64,000 nt of DNA from the NCBI GenBank assembly GCA_963702995.1, contig OY969783.1, positions 1,116,001-1,180,000 on the forward strand, written 5' to 3'. Below are positions 48,359-58,059 of this stretch, one piece after another; the first letter of the stretch is position 1, and every line of letters starts with the position of its first letter. A program made the position numbers and the translations under genes. Below the pieces are notes generated by a model that saw only the letters and a list, made by a program, of their open reading frames with translations, had not been told where the DNA came from and did no database searches. This DNA is from MFD04580-c1 sp963702995 (lineage in GTDB: Bacteria > Planctomycetota > Phycisphaerae > Tepidisphaerales > Tepidisphaeraceae).

Positions 48359-48648
48359 CGGCGTCGGAAGGTACGACAACGCTTCTGGAAAGGAAAGCGG
48401 AGAGCGGGAAAGAAGCCCCGCGAGTGTGCCCAGGTTTCCTGTGAGGCGGTCCGCACGTCGCAAAGAGCGACTCGGGCCTTTCCGGGTTCAGCGTCGCCGC
48501 CGCCAAATCGGACTGGGCGTCCGGCGCTTGATGCCACAAAAGCTGGCCACACGCGATCGACATTCCCAAACCCCACGTCCTTGCGTCGGCGCGGTGCGCG
48601 GTGCAGGATGCGAACGCCCGACGGGGCGGACGGAGCGCCGGTTTACCA

Positions 48649-49284
48649 ATGGGACCTCTTCTGCTTGATTCCACCCCAGCGCCCCCCGGCACCGGGCAGT
48701 ACATCATCTTTGCCGTCGGCATTGTGACGATCATCTACCTCGCGGTCGTGCGGCCGATGCGCAAGCCGAAGAAAGACCCGCTGGCGCGCAAACCGTTCCA
48801 GATGAGCCTCGCCCAGCAGCGGGTGGTCGAGCGCGAGATGAGCAACCTGCTCGTCGAATACGAAGAGATGATCCGGCGGATGACCGCGCAGGTGGACACG
48901 TGCGCGGCGAAGCTGGAGATGCTCATCCGCGACGCCGACGAGGCGGCCGAGCGGCTTCGGGCGATGACGGATGCCGTGAAAGAGGGAATCGGGCCGCACG
49001 CCCGCGAGGTCTCAAGCGGCCGGGCGACCGACGAGACTCGCCCGCCGGCCGGCTCGGGCGACTTTGTCAACGGAGCGGGGCCGGTCGCGCCCTCGCACGC
49101 CATGCGTGATAGCCCCACCGGCCCCACCGGCCCCACCGGCCCCACCGAAGAGATCGACCCCCGCCATATTGAAATCTATCGCCTCTCGGATGACGGAAAA
49201 TCGGTTCGAGAGATCGCCGAGGATCTGGAGCGGCCGACCGGCGAGATCGAGTTGATCCTCGCGCTCCGCGGCGCTCGAAAGTGA
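48649..49284 (+). CDS. single-TM coiled-coil protein with GPT repeat and C-terminal HTH-like segment
   Basis: A 211-residue protein. TM near residues 15-33 (YIIFAVGIVTIIYLAVV), then a coiled coil (QRVVEREMSNLLVEYEEMIR), a Pro/Gly/Thr-rich linker with an exact PTG triplet repeat (49115-49144), and a C-terminal segment RLSDDGKSVREIAEDL resembling the helix-turn-helix-like end of DUF6115/DUF2802 proteins. The ATG at 48649 follows TTACCA with no strong ribosome site. Divergent from pyrR. Function unknown. Confidence 0.65.
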   Translation: MGPLLLDSTPAPPGTGQYIIFAVGIVTIIYLAVVRPMRKPKKDPLARKPFQMSLAQQRVVEREMSNLLVEYEEMIRRMTAQVDTCAAKLEMLIRDADEAAERLRAMTDAVKEGIGPHAREVSSGRATDETRPPAGSGDFVNGAGPVAPSHAMRDSPTGPTGPTGPTEEIDPRHIEIYRLSDDGKSVREIAEDLERPTGEIELILALRGARK

Positions 49285-49312
49285 ACGGCCGATTGGCCAC
49301 GGCGAACCCATC

Positions 49313-50605
49313 TCAAAGGTAGGTTTCATCCAGGTGGGGATCGTAGGAATGTTCCAGATCCCCGGCGACGCCGGCAGGAGACCCCTCTGGTTCCACAGCG
49401 GCCGATCTCAACTCTGGCGGCGCGACAGGAGGCGGAGAAAGCGTGGCGCCCAGGTTCACGTATTCGGCGGCCAGTTCGGCGTCGTGGAACAGCAGCCAGC
49501 TTCGATCGGGAAGGCCCAGCGGCGACAGCGTTCGCCGGACCACCTCGACTGCGGCCGGGACGTCAACCACCGCCAGGTCCAGGTAAATGTAGCGGGTGCC
49601 CGTGCCGGTGCCGATCAGGCAGCCCGCCTTCGCGGCGCGAAGGGCGGGGTCGATCGCGTCTTCCAAAGCGTACTTCCGCTTGCGCCGAGCTTCGACGGTT
49701 GAGTCGGGCAGGTCGATCTTGAGATAGGTGAAGACCTCTTTGCAGCGAGAGAAGTTGCCCGAAAAAAATTTTGAACCGGCCGCGTGAGTTGCCTTCTGGA
49801 GCTCTGGGAGCTTCGCAAGACCGGTAATCACGTCGTCCTGCCCCGCAAAATCGCCATCCCGATTGCTCGGCCGCGGCTCAACGGAATACTTCTCCCACTC
49901 CGCCCGGTTCCGACGCTGCGCAAAGTAGGGCGTGACCGGCAAGCCCTGGAGGATGCTCTTCGCCATCGCCAGGACGGTGGATCGCAGTTTTGACAGGCCC
50001 AGGAACTGCTGTGTCCGCACATCGCGCGAAAGTTCGGTCACGTCAATCTCACCCACCCAACGATCCCGAAGCTCTTCGCCAAGGAGCGCATCGGTGGTGG
50101 CACGGGCTACACGCATCGCGGCGCGATCGTCGGTTGCCGCAAGACGCATCAAATAAAGCAGATCAACCCGGTTCCCGTCCCCGATGCGAGGCAGGACCGT
50201 TGTCGTCAGAAACCCGTGCCCAGCCTGGGCGACAACGGTCTTCGAAGCCAGCGCCACCGGCAGCGGCCGCCGGTGGGCGTGGAACTCCCAGCCGGCAAGC
50301 TGCGGCGCGCGTCGCACAAGGCTGCGAACCATCGGCCGCAGTTGCAAATGGCTACCCGGCGTCACGGTCATCGTGCAATGACCCTCTTCCGTGAGCTCCG
50401 GGGCGGACTTGAGCCGCGTGTCGATGAAAGAAAGCTGCTCGTCGGCCCACGCGGCCTCGTCTTCAACCGCTCCTTGCTGAATCGCCCGTTCGATGGCCAC
50501 AGCGCGGTCGCTGAACGCGGCCCAAAATCCGTTAACCCTCGGCAGCATTGCATTTCGTCGATCGATTGCCTGCTGATCCCGCGCGTCAATGAATTTCCAT
50601 CGCAT
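49313..50605 (-). CDS. conserved hypothetical protein
   Basis: A 430-residue soluble protein with no TM helix or signal peptide, starting at ATG 50605 (MRWKFIDARDQQAIDRRN). The open frame extends to 50944, but the extra residues have shadow composition. Recognisable stretches are FSDRAVAIERAIQQG, TMTVTPGSHLQLRPMV, TTTVLPRIGDG, and a Pro-rich tail. No catalytic motif or family recognised. Confidence 0.6.
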   Translation of the reverse strand: MRWKFIDARDQQAIDRRNAMLPRVNGFWAAFSDRAVAIERAIQQGAVEDEAAWADEQLSFIDTRLKSAPELTEEGHCTMTVTPGSHLQLRPMVRSLVRRAPQLAGWEFHAHRRPLPVALASKTVVAQAGHGFLTTTVLPRIGDGNRVDLLYLMRLAATDDRAAMRVARATTDALLGEELRDRWVGEIDVTELSRDVRTQQFLGLSKLRSTVLAMAKSILQGLPVTPYFAQRRNRAEWEKYSVEPRPSNRDGDFAGQDDVITGLAKLPELQKATHAAGSKFFSGNFSRCKEVFTYLKIDLPDSTVEARRKRKYALEDAIDPALRAAKAGCLIGTGTGTRYIYLDLAVVDVPAAVEVVRRTLSPLGLPDRSWLLFHDAELAAEYVNLGATLSPPPVAPPELRSAAVEPEGSPAGVAGDLEHSYDPHLDETYL

Positions 50606-50759
50606 TAGAAGTCTCCGACCTGACGCGTCGCAAATGTCAGGCCGACGGAATTCGTGAAAACGATCACAGACGGCAAGTGCCCGCTCTTCCCAGAGTTGTA
50701 GTTCTCTGCGATCACAAGATTCGGGGAATGCCACGCGTCGATGGCCCAGGCGTGCCCAG

Positions 50760-50978
50760 CTATTCAGCTTTCGCCCAGACTCTGGGCTCGCCTTCGTCCG
50801 GAGCAAAGAACTCCACGTGGAGGACGTTCGGATTGCAGCAGATCGGGCAATCCTCGACGAACTCCTGCGCTTCTCCCTGTGAACGATCAAGGGGAATGAC
50901 GATCGACTCTCCGCAGGTCGGGCAGATGTATGCCCCCTCGTCACTGCGGCCGCCCTTTCGACGCCTCTTCCGCTTCAT
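50760..50978 (-). CDS. CPXCG-motif cysteine-rich small protein
   Basis: A 72-residue protein of the CPXCG family: a basic N-terminus, YICPTCGESIVIPLD, a linker and FVEDCPICCNPNVLHVEF, giving the four zinc-binding cysteines. These proteins are widespread and uncharacterised. It lies between the hypothetical gene and the LEPR surface protein, with the same orientation. Confidence 0.8.
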   Translation of the reverse strand: MKRKRRRKGGRSDEGAYICPTCGESIVIPLDRSQGEAQEFVEDCPICCNPNVLHVEFFAPDEGEPRVWAKAE

Positions 50979-51094
50979 CGTTCTTGCCCGATCTGGACCA
51001 ATCGCCCTTCAGCATTCACTTCAAAAGAAAAGCCCGGCCCCTGCCCATTCAGGGCTTGGGGTCGGGCTTCTCATCGCGGCGCGAGTTGGCCCAA

Positions 51095-52294
51095 TTACAG
51101 GATGCGCACAACGAAATCGACGCCGGGGGCGTTCAGGCCCGCGTTGGCGAGTTGGGTGTTGGTCAACGTCGGGTCCGACAGCTTTCGCAGCTTGAACTTG
51201 CGGCCGTTGACCGAAGCGGTGCCGGTGATCTGCGAAATCGTGTGGCCCGCAAACCCGAACGGGACCGTCCCGTTCGCCGTCTGGAGCGTGCCGAGCGATA
51301 CCTTGCCGATGGTGTAGGCGACGATGTTTGTTCCGGCCGCACTCCGGGTGGAGAGCGACGAGAGCGTTGCCTGCGCCGTCAGTTCCGAGGCGACCGTCGG
51401 CAGCCCAACGTCGCCGTTGGCGAGGGAAAGGCCAAGCTGAATGTTGTCGCCCGCCAGCCCGCCGGCCTTGATCGACGACACGGTGCCGGCCGAGACGATG
51501 TTGCTGTTCTGAATCACGCCGCCGACGCTCAGGCTGCTTATATCCTTGCTGCGGCCGGCCAACGGCGCGCTCGCCGTGATCGTGGTGCCGGTCATGTTCC
51601 CCTTCACCGAGATGGTCTTGAACGTCCCCGCGCTGATCGCTGCGCTCGTGACGTTTCCGCCCACCGCGATGGTGCCGACCGGCCCGCTGATGTTGATGCT
51701 CTCGGCGAGGTCGCCGCCCACCTTCAGCGAAGAAAGCGAAGTGGCTGTCAGCGTGCCGGTCCCCGAAGCCGTCGCGACGGACAGCTTGCCCAGCGCCCCG
51801 CCCACCGAGAACGCGCCGGAGAGATCGAACGGGCCCGACAGCGAGCCCAAACCGCCATCGGCGCTGAAATCGCCGATGGCCACGGCGCCGGCCCCTTTTG
51901 ACTTAAGGCTGATGCTCGTGTGGGTGGTTGTTCCGGTCGCCACGAAGGACGTCACGCCGATGCCGCTCCCAGTGATGACCTGCGTCCGGCGGCCGGGCGC
52001 GGTGGTGGCGAGGTTCGTGCCCGTGAAGTTGACCGTCGCGCTGCCGGCGCCTTTGTAGCTGACGACATCGGTACGGCCGGCCGCGTCAACAAAGGTGATC
52101 GTTTTGGCGCCGCCCGATCCCACAATGACAGCGAGCGTGGTCGCCGCATTCCCGGGCGTATCGACGATGATGGCGGCCGGCGTCACCGACAGCATTTGTC
52201 GGCCTTCCAGCGGCTCGACCGCGCACACAAGCGTGCTGGTTGGTACGAAGGAAGAGATCTTATTCCGGTCGGCTCGACGCTTCAGAGTCCTCAT
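51095..52294 (-). CDS. LEPR-motif exported surface protein
   Basis: A 399-residue protein. Near the N-terminus it carries EPLEGRQMLSV, the planctomycete LEPR/LEGR-xLLS export-associated motif, after a basic lead (RTLKRRADRNK). The rest is low-charge Gly/Ser/Thr-rich sequence with parallel beta-helix-like repeats (LSSLKVGGDLAESINI, VGTIAVGGNVTSAAI, FKTISVKGNMTGTTI, ISSLSVGGVIQNSNI). It ends APGVDFVVRIL. Likely a cell-surface or secreted protein; no enzyme motif. Confidence 0.8.
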   Translation of the reverse strand: MRTLKRRADRNKISSFVPTSTLVCAVEPLEGRQMLSVTPAAIIVDTPGNAATTLAVIVGSGGAKTITFVDAAGRTDVVSYKGAGSATVNFTGTNLATTAPGRRTQVITGSGIGVTSFVATGTTTHTSISLKSKGAGAVAIGDFSADGGLGSLSGPFDLSGAFSVGGALGKLSVATASGTGTLTATSLSSLKVGGDLAESINISGPVGTIAVGGNVTSAAISAGTFKTISVKGNMTGTTITASAPLAGRSKDISSLSVGGVIQNSNIVSAGTVSSIKAGGLAGDNIQLGLSLANGDVGLPTVASELTAQATLSSLSTRSAAGTNIVAYTIGKVSLGTLQTANGTVPFGFAGHTISQITGTASVNGRKFKLRKLSDPTLTNTQLANAGLNAPGVDFVVRIL

Positions 52295-52522
52295 AACTTC
52301 TCCAGTTCCAGTTCCGCGACTGTCTCGATCACTTTTCCCGGCCCACTCGCCTGGACCTCAGGCAGATGAATGCGGCACATTCCTCATCGCAACGGCGCTC
52401 CGCCGTCCCTGAAGCGGCATCGCGGCCACCAACGGCGGATGGTACGGGGTACACCAAACGCGAAGCTACCCTCAAAATGCCGATCACGATCCCGCGCCGG
52501 AATGATACAACGGGCACAGCAA

Positions 52523-52550
52523 ATTATAGATATATCGGAGCCGCCAGCAA
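52523..52550 (-). promoter_or_regulatory. sigma70-type promoter of the LEPR surface protein
   Basis: On the minus strand TTGCTG (52550-52545) and a perfect TATAAT (52528-52523) are separated by 16 bases. Transcription from about 52516 would give a leader of about 220 bases before the start at 52294. Confidence 0.5.
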
Positions 52551-52764
52551 GCGCGGACGGTTTCGGTCGCGGGTCGCCTCAGGGTAATGGCATCTTCGGC
52601 AGTCCATGTAGCTGGCGCCACCGCGAGCCGCTGTCCGCCATGTCAGACACCGAGCGTCTGCCGTGTCCAACCGCGTTTTCGGACTGACTACGTGCATGGA
52701 GCCGGGAAGATGCGATAGCCCTGCGGGTGGCCTTCCTTGAAGCCAGAACGGCCACGCCGTGGGC
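52551..52764. other. remainder of the gap upstream of the LEPR gene
   Basis: The 470-base gap 52295-52764 holds the promoter above; the remaining part shows no gene, RNA or hairpin that I can support. Confidence 0.4.
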
Positions 52765-53199
52765 TCAATCCGCTGGCCGGCCCGCTTCAGGGTCAGTCGG
52801 GACGCGGCACGCTCCGGTCAAGCAGTCGGTCGGGTGAAATGAGGAGAGTCGGGGGCGGACGGCCGCGAAGATGCGGTACGCGGCCTGCGCGAGCGGGCGG
52901 GTGATGCGCCATCGGAGCGGGCGGGCGAGCCAGGCCCAGCCAGCGGCGTCGTATACCTCGGCGAAGACATCAATGCCTTCCACGATCGACCCATCCGGCC
53001 GCACGGCGTGCATCGACCCGACGAGCTCGCGCAAGGTCAGGCCATAACCCGTCGGGTCAAACGCGGGGTCGGCGATGTCCTCGAACGCAATCAGGCCCGC
53101 GCGGTTTCGCCGCCGAAGCAGCGCCACCTCGCGGGAGCAGAGGGGGCAGTGTCCGTCGTAAAGCATCTTGATGCGCCAGGCGGGCCCAAGCGTTTCCAT
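52765..53199 (-). CDS. DCC-family thiol-disulfide oxidoreductase-like protein (DUF393)
   Basis: A 144-residue protein with the hallmark start KMLYDGHCPLCSREVALLRRR and the later PDGSIVEGIDVFAEVY. DUF393 proteins are named after the DCC-type motif DxxCxxC, here DGHCPLC, and are thought to be redox-active, but their role is unknown. The ATG at 53199 was chosen as the one nearest the conserved start. Single gene, same strand as the following 53297-56271 pair. Confidence 0.88.
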   Translation of the reverse strand: METLGPAWRIKMLYDGHCPLCSREVALLRRRNRAGLIAFEDIADPAFDPTGYGLTLRELVGSMHAVRPDGSIVEGIDVFAEVYDAAGWAWLARPLRWRITRPLAQAAYRIFAAVRPRLSSFHPTDCLTGACRVPTDPEAGRPAD

Positions 53200-53296
53200 A
53201 TGGCAGTATAGAATCGGCGGAAGCGGGGCCGTCACAAAAGCGTTGGAAGTTGGCCTGCCCGACTCCCCGGATCGCGGCTCCGGCGGCGCGAGCCCG

Positions 53297-55215
53297 TCAG
53301 CCTTTGCGGATAAAGTCGGCCGCGAAGCTGCGGATCTGCTTCCCGTTCAGGACGTGGACCACCCGAAGCTGCTGAAGCGTCGCCGCGCTGAAGCTGCCCA
53401 GCGGCAGATGCACCCACTTCTTGTTGAACTGCTTGGCCATCCTCCGCCAGGCGGCGCCGGGCGGGCCGGGGCTGAGCAGCGCGATATGCCGCTCATTGCT
53501 GTGAAGGCAGGCGGCCAGGAGCAGGCGTTCTTCCAGCGTATCGACGGCATCGAGCGTGGGGTTGGTCCAGACTTCGGGGATCGGCCGGGGCGGGTAGATC
53601 ATCAACGCCCCGCCATAGCTGCACTGGCCGATGCCGGGGCCGACCATGTTCTTTCGAAAGTCGGTGGCGAAGAAGGCCAGCGTCGATTCATCCTCGTGCT
53701 CCGCCGACCAGGTCGTGCGATACGGATAGTCGCGCGGGTCGGCCGGCGAATCGAACAGCATCACGACCGTATCCAGGCTGCCGCGCGTCGGCGGGAAGTT
53801 CTTCACGTAGACGTCGCCCGTGTGCCAGTTCCGCAGCGTTTCGCGGATGTCGATCCCGTCCTGCACGCTGGTGGTGAACTTCTCGACCCGCGCCAGGTCC
53901 TGCCCCATCACCTGACGGGCCCGGTCGAACGTGTGGGTGCGGAACCGCTCGATCGCCACGTCCTCCGGCGGCCAGGAGCACTGGCTGTAGGGGTTCCAGC
54001 GCATCTTCCATCGCTGCTGTTCCTTTCGCTCGGGGCGGCGCCGAAGTTGAAGGCTTCGCCAGGTGAGCGGCTGGCCGCCCAGCCGGTTGACGAGATCGAC
54101 CACCGACCCATCCGGCAGCCGCCCCTTGCCGATGCCGAGCGACACTTCCGGGAGGTCGTCGCTGGCCACCGCCGCGCCAACGCCCCAGGCTCGCACGCCG
54201 TAGTCGCGCGCCGTCTCCGCCACGTGGACGGCGAAGGCGTCGCCGGCGACCTGCTGTGCGGCGATCACGAGCGTGTAGAGGTCGGGCGTCAGCCGCCGCT
54301 CGACCAGCGCCAGGTTGCGGACGTACCTTAGATAGAGCGACAGGAGTTGCGGGGTGATCGGGCGCGCCTGCTTCTTCAGATCAGCCTTGTATCGATCCCG
54401 CGCGCTGATCAGCAATTCCTTCACGCCGTCCACCGAGAGGTTCTCGTCGTCCTCCAGGTCGGCCCGGCCCGCTCGTAAAGCGCGGTGATGAACGGAAGCT
54501 CGCCCAGCATGAAGATCAGCGTCTTGTCGTTCGGCCGATAGGTTTCGGTCGGCTCGACCGATTCATCTTCCGGCGCCGGCAGATCGCGCTGATACGCGTC
54601 CCGCACCCAGACCCAGTCGAGCATCGAGCAGACGAAGAGGATCGACCGATGCTTCCCTTCCAGCGTCCGCAGGCGGGCGGCCATCGCGGCGATGCGCTGT
54701 TGCGGCTGGCCCTCCACCGGCGGCGGGATCGCCGGCAGCAACGCCGCCGCGAACCGCGCGGGGGAGACCTTCTTCAGCGCGTAGGGGTCGGGGAAAAGCC
54801 CGGCGTAGGGCACGAAGCGCTCGACCTCCAGGTCGATGAAGGCACGCGGGATTCGCTGCTCCATCGCGGAACGAACGGCCGCGATCACCGGCTGGCAGGG
54901 ATCGATCGGAACGAAGCTCAGCGTCGGCTGCTCATCGTCATCCGAGTCGGGCTCGTCGTCATCATCGTCGTCGTTGTTGCCGAACATGCCAGCCGCGGCC
55001 GGCTCCGCCTGCGTGACCAGGGTGATCGCGGGCAACCGCCCGACGGCCGCCTCGACGCCCTTTCGGAACGAGTTCGGGATCGGCACGGCGACGCAGTCGA
55101 ACCGCTCTTCGAGCATGAGCCGCCGGACTTCCAGCGCGAAGTCACCACTCCCGTGGATCACCGGGAGACAGGCGATGCGGTCCGAGATTCGAAGGAACGG
55201 CTCGATCATGTCCAC
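53297..55215 (-). CDS. conserved hypothetical partner of a MoxR-type ATPase, frameshifted
   Basis: About 640 residues. The N-terminal half (ISDRIACLPVIHGSGDFA, a run of seven aspartates at GNNDDDDDDDEP, FVPYAGLFPDPYALKK, FMLGELPFITALYERA) joins by a frame change near 54440-54470 to the second half (VKELLISARDRYKADLKKQ, PYSQCSWPPEDVAIERFRTH, DFRKNMVGPGIGQCSYGGAL). Family not recognised. It follows the AAA+ ATPase gene with a gap of 67 bases, as substrate or adaptor partners of MoxR ATPases often do. Confidence 0.65.
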
Positions 55216-55282
55216 TGCCCGGCGCGTGCCGTCAAAGGGCTTTCTTCATCCTCCGCCTTCATCCTTCCGCCTTGATCTCATC

Positions 55283-56271
55283 TCACTCCTCGTCCTTGTC
55301 GGGGTGAAGGTCGTCGTCGGGGTCGTGGAAAAAGTCCCCCAGCCCCATCGGGAGCGAATCACCCCCCAGCGCCTGATTCTTCCGGCGGCTGGCCGACTGA
55401 AGGTCCAGCGCGTCCTCGCCGAGGCACTGGACCAGCGCCTCCCGCCAGGCCTTGTCGCGGCCGAGCGGATGCTCCGGGTCCTGTGCAATGCGCTTGAGCG
55501 CGTAACGCAAAAGATTAACGCCGTCGCGCGGGGAGAAATCGAGCTTTAACCCGTGCGCCTCCTGAAGGAACTCGACCGTCAGCTCGATGAGCTGCTCCTC
55601 GGCGAAGGGGAGGTGGTACTTGAGGATCGCTTTTTCGTCAGTGCGGCTCGGGTAGCCGAGCTTCAGCGTCGGCTGGAGGCGGCTGAGGATGTAATCGGGG
55701 ATCTCGTAGGTGCTGTCGTCCTGGTTCATCGTCACGGCGCACCGGAAGCCGCGGTCGGCCGGGACGGTGATGCCGGCGACCACCGACTCGACATACCGGC
55801 GGTGATCGAGGAGCGGGGCCAGGCTCGCCCACGACTTCTCGTTCATCCGGTTCCCCTCGTCCAGGACGCAGATCCCCCCTCGGATCATCGCGCTGACCAG
55901 CGGCGATGCGTGATAGGCGATCTTGCCGCTCTCGGCCAGGACAGGCGTCACCAGCAGGTCTTCCGGCCGCGTGTCGGCGGTGCACTGGTAGATGTAGAGC
56001 GGCTGTTTCCGCGCCGCGGCGCCGGCCATCGCGAGCGTCGTCTTGCCGATGCCCGGGAATCCGACCAGGCGCGGCGTCAGCGGCAGGTCCCGGTCATCGA
56101 CGACGAGCCAGCAGGCCAGCAGTTGCTTCAGGATCTCGCGCTGGCCGATCCACTCGGTCGCGAAGTCGTGCGGCTGGGCCAGGTGCAACCGCACGCCCTG
56201 GATATCCACCGAGGCGGCCGCTTGCCCGGCGCGCCGGCCTCGGCTGGCGGCGGGGATAGGGAATCGCTCAT
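55283..56271 (-). CDS. MoxR-type AAA+ ATPase
   Basis: About 325 residues. Walker A VGFPGIGKTTLAMA and Walker B GGICVLDEGNRM are intact, and AVTMNQDDSTYEIPDYILSRL contains sensor 1 and an arginine-finger region, the MoxR pattern of a chaperone-like ATPase. The in-frame GTG at 56209 may be the start, but an ATG at 56271 opens MSDSLSPPPAEAGAPGK in another frame, and one base lost in GGCAAGCGGCCGCC would fuse it to AAASVDIQGV. I give the longer reading. Confidence 0.8.
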
Positions 56272-56527
56272 AGAGACTGACCTACGTTCAAAAACAAGAT
56301 GGTCCGGGGCGTCACCGGGCCGCCAAAGCTGGCTTCGCTTCATCGCCGCCACACCTGCGTCACAGACCGCGTCTTGGTCGATGTCGGCCGGCCGGTTATA
56401 CACTCGGCTGCCGCGAAACGCGCGGCAAATGTCCCCTGCGCGGCCCGCTCAAGCGTGATAGCATGTCGCCGGCGGCCCCACCGAGGGCCGCTTCGACACC
56501 GGAGCACACCACGACGAGGATTGTTTC

Positions 56528-57741
56528 ATGGTCTATCGCATCGCGCGTCATGCGGGTGGCAATCTATTCCCTTCGCGTCGGGCCACCAGCCGCCTTGCTC
56601 GAGCGGCGCTCCTGACGGCGATTCTCGTCGGCGGCGCTCGGCCCGCTCCGGCAGCGCCCGTTGGCGAAGCGCCGCCCGCCGGCGACGCGCCACCGGCCGC
56701 CCTTGCGCAGACGCAGCCAACGACTGGCCCCACCCGCGATGCCCGGGCGATCCTGGGTGACCTGAACGATGCCGGCCGCACCATCGGCGGGCAGATTCCC
56801 TCTCCCGCCGCCCTGCTGGATGCCAAGCAACGCGCCGCGATCGCCCCGAAGGTGCTGCCGGCGATGAAGCGGATGAACGAGTTGCTCGATGAGATCATGG
56901 CGCTCGACCCGGCCGCCCGGGCCAGATGTCGCGGGCGAAGCTCGAACTCACCGCGATGCGCGGGATGCTGGGGGACCCCGAGGGGGCCGCCCTGCTGGGG
57001 AAGATCGCCGTCTCGACGGACTCTGAAGAGGCCACCGGCGCCAACGCCTGGCAGCTCATGATCGCCTTTATCAAGGCCGGCAAGGACCCGGTCGCGCAGG
57101 ATAAGGTCGTGGTCGATCTGCACAACATGGCCCAGCTCCACCCCGAGCAGGACATGATTACCGAGGTCTGCGACCTGATGAGCCAGGGGGCGGCGAACGA
57201 CGACATCCGCAAGCAGGTCGAGGACATCGTTCAGTTCGACCTGAAGGGCCCGCTCGCCCAGCACATGGCTTCCGGCCTGGAAGGCAAGCGCCGTCTCCGG
57301 GCGATCCTCAATAAGCCCTTCGTCGTTGAAGGGGCAAAGCTCGACGGGACGAAGTTCTCGTCGGAGAGTTACAAGGGGAAGGTGATCCTGGTCGATATCT
57401 GGGCGACCTGGTGCGGCCCCTGCCTGCAGGAGCTACCGCGCATCAAACGGATCTACGCCGACTTCCATGCCAAGGGGTTGGAGATGATCGGCATCTCCTG
57501 CGACTACGACTCCGGCGACCTCAAGGGCTTCCTCTCCCAGAACCCCGACATGAGCTGGCCGGAGCTGTTCGACAAGACGGCCGCGTCGCATACCGAGTTC
57601 CACAGCCTCGCCAAGCAATGGGGCGTGGAGGGGATCCCGACGCTCTTCCTGATCGACCGCAAAGGCATCCTCCGCAGCGTCACCGCGCGGAATGAGCTGG
57701 AGACGATGCTGCCAAAGCTGATCGAGGAGAAGGCGGAGTGA
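56528..57741 (+). CDS. TlpA-family thioredoxin-like protein, exported, frameshifted
   Basis: About 404 residues. N-terminal signal peptide (LARAALLTAILVGGARPAPAA), a helical region (DLNDAGRTIGGQI, MKRMNELLDEIM), a frame change near 56915-56930, further helices, and a C-terminal thioredoxin domain from about residue 265 with the active site WATWCGPCLQELPRI near residue 294, ISCDYDSGDLKGFL, and cis-proline GIPTLFLIDRKG. Probably a periplasmic thiol-disulfide reductase. The long helical N-terminal extension is common among planctomycete TlpA proteins. Confidence 0.82.
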
Positions 57742-57799
57742 TGACCTTCATTGCCGTTGACTTGGATATTGGCGTTTCACCGATTTCACGCCCCATCCC

Positions 57800-57899
57800 C
57801 GTAGGGACCGCACTGCGGTCCGCCGCCGGGCACGCCGTAGATCGAGAACGCTACACCTTTGCCGGGTGGGTGACGTGAGGACCGCGGCGCGGTCCCTAC
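57800..57899. repeat. two-hairpin palindromic element, copy 2
   Basis: About 100 bases between the convergent tlpA-like gene and lipA. Left unit at 57800-57823 (GGACCGC-ACT-GCGGTCC), right unit at 57879-57899 (GGACCGC-GGC-GCGGTCC). The whole element aligns with copy 1 at 40880-40983, including the inner gcc...cacctttgc-type stretch and GGTGACG before the right unit. Confidence 0.75.
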
Positions 57900-58059
57900 A
57901 GCAGCGGCCTCGCACTATGCCGCTCATCGCGCCGCAGAATCAGGTGGAACTGATCATGAGAGCGTCAAGCTCCTGGTCCGCCTGCGCGTCGATACGAAAT
58001 CTCTCGATGTCGGCCCCGAAGCCCAGCGGCACCACGGGAGCGTGTCGGTCTGCGCGGCG

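Noticed and set aside
49115..49144. Possible CRISPR or minisatellite
   Set aside because: Short in-frame nine-base repeats without spacers inside a coding sequence.
53168..54331. 387-codon plus-strand open frame
   Set aside because: Antisense to the MoxR partner gene, no domain.
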